This document shows positions 60,121 through 64,000 of a DNA stretch of 64,000 nucleotides, in pieces (position 1 is the stretch's first letter; each line of letters begins with the position of its first letter). Location of the stretch: the NCBI GenBank assembly GCA_963978905.1, contig OZ022261.1:8743992-8807991 (forward strand). Direction: 5' to 3'. The notes below the pieces were generated by a model. The model did not search any database and was not told the origin of the DNA. It saw nothing but the letters and a program-made list of their open reading frames with translations. The translations under genes and the position numbers were made by a program. The stretch comes from Trichostrongylus colubriformis. Lineage: Eukaryota; Nematoda; Chromadorea; Rhabditida; Trichostrongylidae.

Positions 60121-60822
60121 ATGATATTAGGTCTATGCAGAATAAATGGCCAAAACGGACTACTTTTTTCAAAACGCCATAACTTCGCTCAGACACAGCC
60201 TTATTTGTCGAAATAAAAACCGTTCGAATCTACACAACCTTGCCAACGATCTGGTAAAGAAAATATGCCATCATGATCAAATTCAGAATTGCGAAAATTA
60301 ATGAAGTCAACGATGGCATTTTCAACATGCATCGTTTCGGCGAACTCCTTCTGACCCAGGTTTGCATCGAGAACCGGGAAAAAGTGGTAATTCGTCAGAG
60401 ATAGGTCTGAGGAATAAGGGGGGGGGGGTGAGGGAGAGTCTCGATCAGTTTCTACCGGGTGACTTGCGAACTGTGGGGTTTTGCGTTGTTTTGCGCACCC
60501 AGTAAAAAAATGATGCAGTTAGGCATCGAGCCTCTCCCTCACCCCCCTTATACCCCAAACCTATCCCTGACGGATTACCACTTTTTCCGGGTTCGCGATG
60601 CAAACCTGCGGCAGAAAAATTATGCACGGTAAAAATGCCATTCTTGACTTTATTGATTCTCGCAATCCAGAATTTGATCGTGATGGTATATTTTCCTTAC
60701 CAGATCGTTGGCAAAATTCTGTAGATTCGAATGGTTTTTATTTCGACAAATAAAGTTGTGTCTGAGCGAAGTTATGGCCAATTACGTTTCGGCCATTTAT
60801 TCTGCATAGACCTAATATATTC
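60121..60822. mobile_element. Foldback element with ~320 bp inverted arms
   Basis: The left arm (60121-60452) begins ATATTAGGTCTATGCAGAATAAATGGCC. The right arm (about 60513-60822) is its reverse complement throughout, including CATAACTTCGCTCAGACACA, CAACGATCTGGTAA, AAAAAGTGGTAAT and the poly-G/poly-C run. The arms are diverged by perhaps one base in ten, and about 60 bases separate them. A Tc1-type terminus lies just to the left at 60012. No coding capacity. Confidence 0.85.
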
Positions 60823-60884
60823 TCAGCTGAGTAGGATACAACGTCGAGTGGAGGTCGAAAATTTAATTGAAGTACATAATTGTG

Positions 60885-61290
60885 CACGAAAATTCAAACT
60901 TTCCTGTTACCCACATATTTAAGTTATACTTGTTCACTAGGGGTCGAATGTAAAGCTTAACGCGTATTACCAAGAATCCAGTTGATATGGGCGCTCCCCA
61001 AGTGGCGGCCGACGGATTAGGCGTCCGGGTGGGTTTGGACGCTAGAGAGCTGAGGAGCAAAGAAGCGACTGTCACATGGGCAAGGACGCATAGCAAAAAG
61101 CAAGCCAACACTGGGCGCGAAACTTTGAACTGCGTTTTGACCGCTGACGGCTGTTCAAATGTCGTGGCGGGAATTTAAACGGGGTGGCCCTCTTCCAGTT
61201 TTTCGATTTTTGATTTCGAATGAAGAAAATTTTACAGTTCTTTTCGTGACTAGAGTGATTTTAAGAGTTACAAGGATCATGGAATTTCTG
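60885..61290. mobile_element. MITE family 1 relative
   Basis: Left end GTGCACGAAAATTCAAACTTTCCTGTTACCCACATATTTAAGTTATACTTG matches family-1 termini. Interior GACGGCTGTTCAAATGTCGTGGCGGGAAT and TTTTCGATTTTTGATTTCG match 27700-27830. It follows the foldback element by about 60 bases. Confidence 0.75.
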
Positions 61291-61589
61291 GGGCGGGATC
61301 CCCTCAACTGAATTCCTTGAAAATGACCAACTCCGCACCTCAGTGCTGTCAAGTGCTGCTGGAACAGCCTTATTCCGTTACTTTCACACATATCTGGCCG
61401 TTTCGCTGAGTTATAGAATTTTTAGAGCTAATTGAATTTTTGAATGGTCTGGTAGTTCAATGTTTTCGGTTAAATCAAATTTTCAACATCAATCCTGCTC
61501 AGCTTAGACACATCGTTTCACTGAGTAACATTTCTCATCAAAAACAAAAAAGGAACAAGAAATGTGAAGAAGCTTAAAGTTATTGAACC
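61291..61589. other. Short unassigned stretch
   Basis: Nothing recognised. Confidence 0.4.
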
Positions 61590-61880
61590 ACTGCTGTAGT
61601 GAAGAAGACGTCGCTCCCGCTCCCATGGCCTGGGATCAAATCCGGACCAGTGCTCGTCGCTCATGCTAACTAAGCCTTCGATTCCTTGAGGTTCGCAGCT
61701 CACTTATTGGAGTCGGACTTGCCTGGGATGATAAATACACTGAAGTGTACACTGGCTGGCCGTACAAGTTACTACATAGGTCAAATCGCTTTCAACTGTC
61801 ACTACGATTCTGTGGAGTGGTATGCGTGGCGTATCCCAGAGCAGCGACACCGAGTGCCCACCAATCCTTTATCATTTTTG
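61590..61880 (+). mobile_element. Degenerate tRNA-derived SINE, second copy
   Basis: Aligned with 21780-22045 by the weakened B box GGGATCAAATCC, CTTGCCTGGGATGATAAATACACTGA, ACACTGGCTGGCC and the tail TGCGTGGCGTATCCCA. The 5' part is poorly preserved. Confidence 0.7.
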
Positions 61881-64000
61881 TAGTTGTTTGCTCGGTCGTG
61901 CCAGGACCAAAGAGTCCCAACGGTATACGCCGAGATGACCTTTCTGGTGCGAACTTCATCTTTTTAACTGCAGGAATTTGTACATATTTCCATTACTACG
62001 TTTACAACAATTATATGAATATTATTTCATGATTAACCATACATAATTGTCATCCAAAACTATCGACTCACTATCACACAGCTCATGCATCTTGAAGGAA
62101 TGGATATAGAAGTGAAAGCTTTCTCAACGGTCTCTCTAAAGAAAGCCAGTTCAACCTCCTGCCCTAAGCTGGTATTGATCAGTGGACCGTGGCTGTGGCA
62201 GTAGCCCTTTGTGCCCTTGTCACCATTGCACTCGTGATTTGATGGCATTTTTGTTTGACAAGTACTTGCATTCGACAGAGAAAAACTTCGAATTGAACAT
62301 ATTCCTGTCATGGCTAATGATTGAAGAAATCTGACATGCCACTCAATAATCGCGGCTTCAAAATCGACTTCAAAAATCGCCACCCAAAGAAACTCGCCAT
62401 AGCTGCTGCTCAAGTAGTGGGTTATGGATTAAACTGCGCAAAGGAAAATATTGATCCACGGGTAAATCCTTATCATATTTTACCAAGGTTCAGCCTCAAA
62501 GATGCCCCCGAAGAAAGAGTCAGTTGAAAGGCCTGCACTAAACACATCCTGTTCCATTAGAATATTCCGCTTAAATGTTTAGTGAAACCGTAGAAAGATC
62601 ATTAGATATGTATGATAATCGCAAATTCGATTACATGGGGAATGTAGTAGAACAAGTCGGACTTCGTCCAGTCAACTGGAGATGTACTATGGCGTGAGAC
62701 TCCACTGAAAATCGATTCGAGAATACGAATCGAATGAAAAACCCTTACTTGATATGATGTATCAAGGTCACTTGAACAGAGCCATTCATCCAGTCGTGTC
62801 CATTCTGAGAAATAGCAGAATTCATCGAGAAAAACTTCAGGGTGATAGGTTAGTGTAGTGGTACTGGTAGAGTGCGAGGAGTGTGTCTGTGGGGTGAAAG
62901 CACTGCTGGTATTGACGATAAAACAGCGGCACTAAGGAGGAGGCACTGAGGAGGAGATTTTCAACGCCAGATGGCTGACACGACTTACTGGCTCAACCAA
63001 GAAACCGACCAATCACACGATTCACATAAACACGTATGTATGTGTAGATAACTTTTACACTAAGCATCCAAGCCCGTGCACACCTGTGCCATACGTGCAC
63101 ACATGTAAAAAGCAATTCTCTATAGGAACAAAGAGTTTTAAAAATAAAATCGGTTCTGAATTACCAAAGTTTAATTACTTCTGGAGTTGAATTAGCAAAA
63201 TGAGACAGGGATGGGCAAGAATGGGGAGCAGAGTCAAAAAGCACGAATTCTCCCTTGCTGAATCATGACCGAAGCAAAAACCTTTTTTTTAACATTCAGT
63301 ATGGGAGTATTTTTGATATCGATGGCGCCTGGTCTTTTTGAGTCGTCACACATTGTTTCTCGCACATGTACTTTTAAATGTAACAAATTAAAATTGCAAA
63401 AACCTTGCACATTGAAGATGCGAAGAAATAATCAGTACTGCTAGATTCCTGCCTAGCAGGTGGAGAGGTCCTCCACAAAAGTGTTGGCAGTACTGACAAA
63501 ATACTTAAGGCAAAACAGGAAAGGCAGTTGAAACTGGAGCCCTTACCGGATTTCTTTGGTCACCGTTTAGGGGATTAAGATGGGGTAAACGACCTCGACC
63601 GAGAGAGTTGATTCGATTAAAGAGGATAAAAACGGGATGGGATTGACCAGAAAGTTCAGAGTGATCTTTGATTTTTCAAGGGAGTTGAAAATTCAAATTT
63701 AATGCATACACAGAATGAGCTGTGAGGGTGTAAAGGCCCCAGACCATGCATAGGGAACGGAATTCCAACAGAACGCTGACCATACAGGACACGGTACAGT
63801 GATGGTATTCGGCACTGTAGGGATTCCAGAAACCGCCAGCTAGGCGAGATATTGATTTTGCTGAAATTTAGCCTGCAGAAGATATTTTGGGTGCTGGTCA
63901 CGAGTATGACATCTGCTATCGCGTTGGCGGCCATTTGGTTTCATTTGCACTAAGAGGGCACAACTTTTTTTTTCAGCGAATTGCTTCGAAAATGCAGTAT
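61881..64000. other. Unassigned DNA at the window end
   Basis: A plus-strand frame at 62321-62527 is followed by a good donor after its DPR (CCACGG then GTAAAT at about 62461), so 62321-62460 might be an exon of an unseen gene. The overlapping minus-strand frame 62060-62413 is the alternative. A 92-codon minus-strand frame lies at 63656-63934. None shows a recognisable domain. Confidence 0.3.

Overview
This window looks like nuclear DNA of a nematode, most likely a clade V (strongylid-type) worm. The genes I can build have small exons with canonical GT/AG introns. Two start codons sit a few bases after an AG that looks like a spliced-leader acceptor. There is no operon-style coding density, and repeats dominate. 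The species is inference; the eukaryotic, repeat-rich gene structure is read directly from the sequence.

Layout. 1-2160 is a tandem satellite of about 175 bp units. 3165-11107 is one giant inverted repeat: two arms of about 2 kb around a 3.7 kb centre. The arms carry simple-sequence blocks and a decayed set of spliced exons. A perfect 82 bp TA-flanked palindrome sits in the right arm only. 11.5-18.7 kb is a graveyard of satellite relics, a broken Ty3/gypsy reverse transcriptase, a candidate solo LTR, a 224 bp exact duplication and several dispersed repeats. 18.7-22.1 kb holds two palindromic MITEs, one compact gene for a secreted eight-cysteine protein, and a tRNA-derived SINE.

The largest gene runs on the minus strand from 33977 down to at least 25740. 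At least eleven phase-compatible exons encode a homologue of the LZTS/Fez1 coiled-coil family (LZTS1/PSD-Zip70, LZTS2/LAPSER1, LZTS3, N4BP3). Its introns hold a MITE of each of two families and another dispersed repeat. A second minus-strand gene (about 51008 to 44465) encodes an unrecognised Ser/Pro-rich, probably disordered protein. A tentative plus-strand gene (56202-57723) encodes a cysteine-rich, possibly extracellular product with phase-1 introns.

The rest (22-25, 34-44, 51-56 and 57.7-64 kb) is mostly intergenic or intronic DNA with MITEs, SINE pieces, a 0.7 kb foldback element at 60.1-60.8 kb, homopolymer-G tracts and microsatellites. Most long open frames there are chance or repeat-derived. 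No rRNA, tRNA, CRISPR array or prokaryotic feature was seen. Nothing indicates that the three genes work together. The two minus-strand genes are head-to-tail but about 10.5 kb apart, which is too far for a typical nematode operon.
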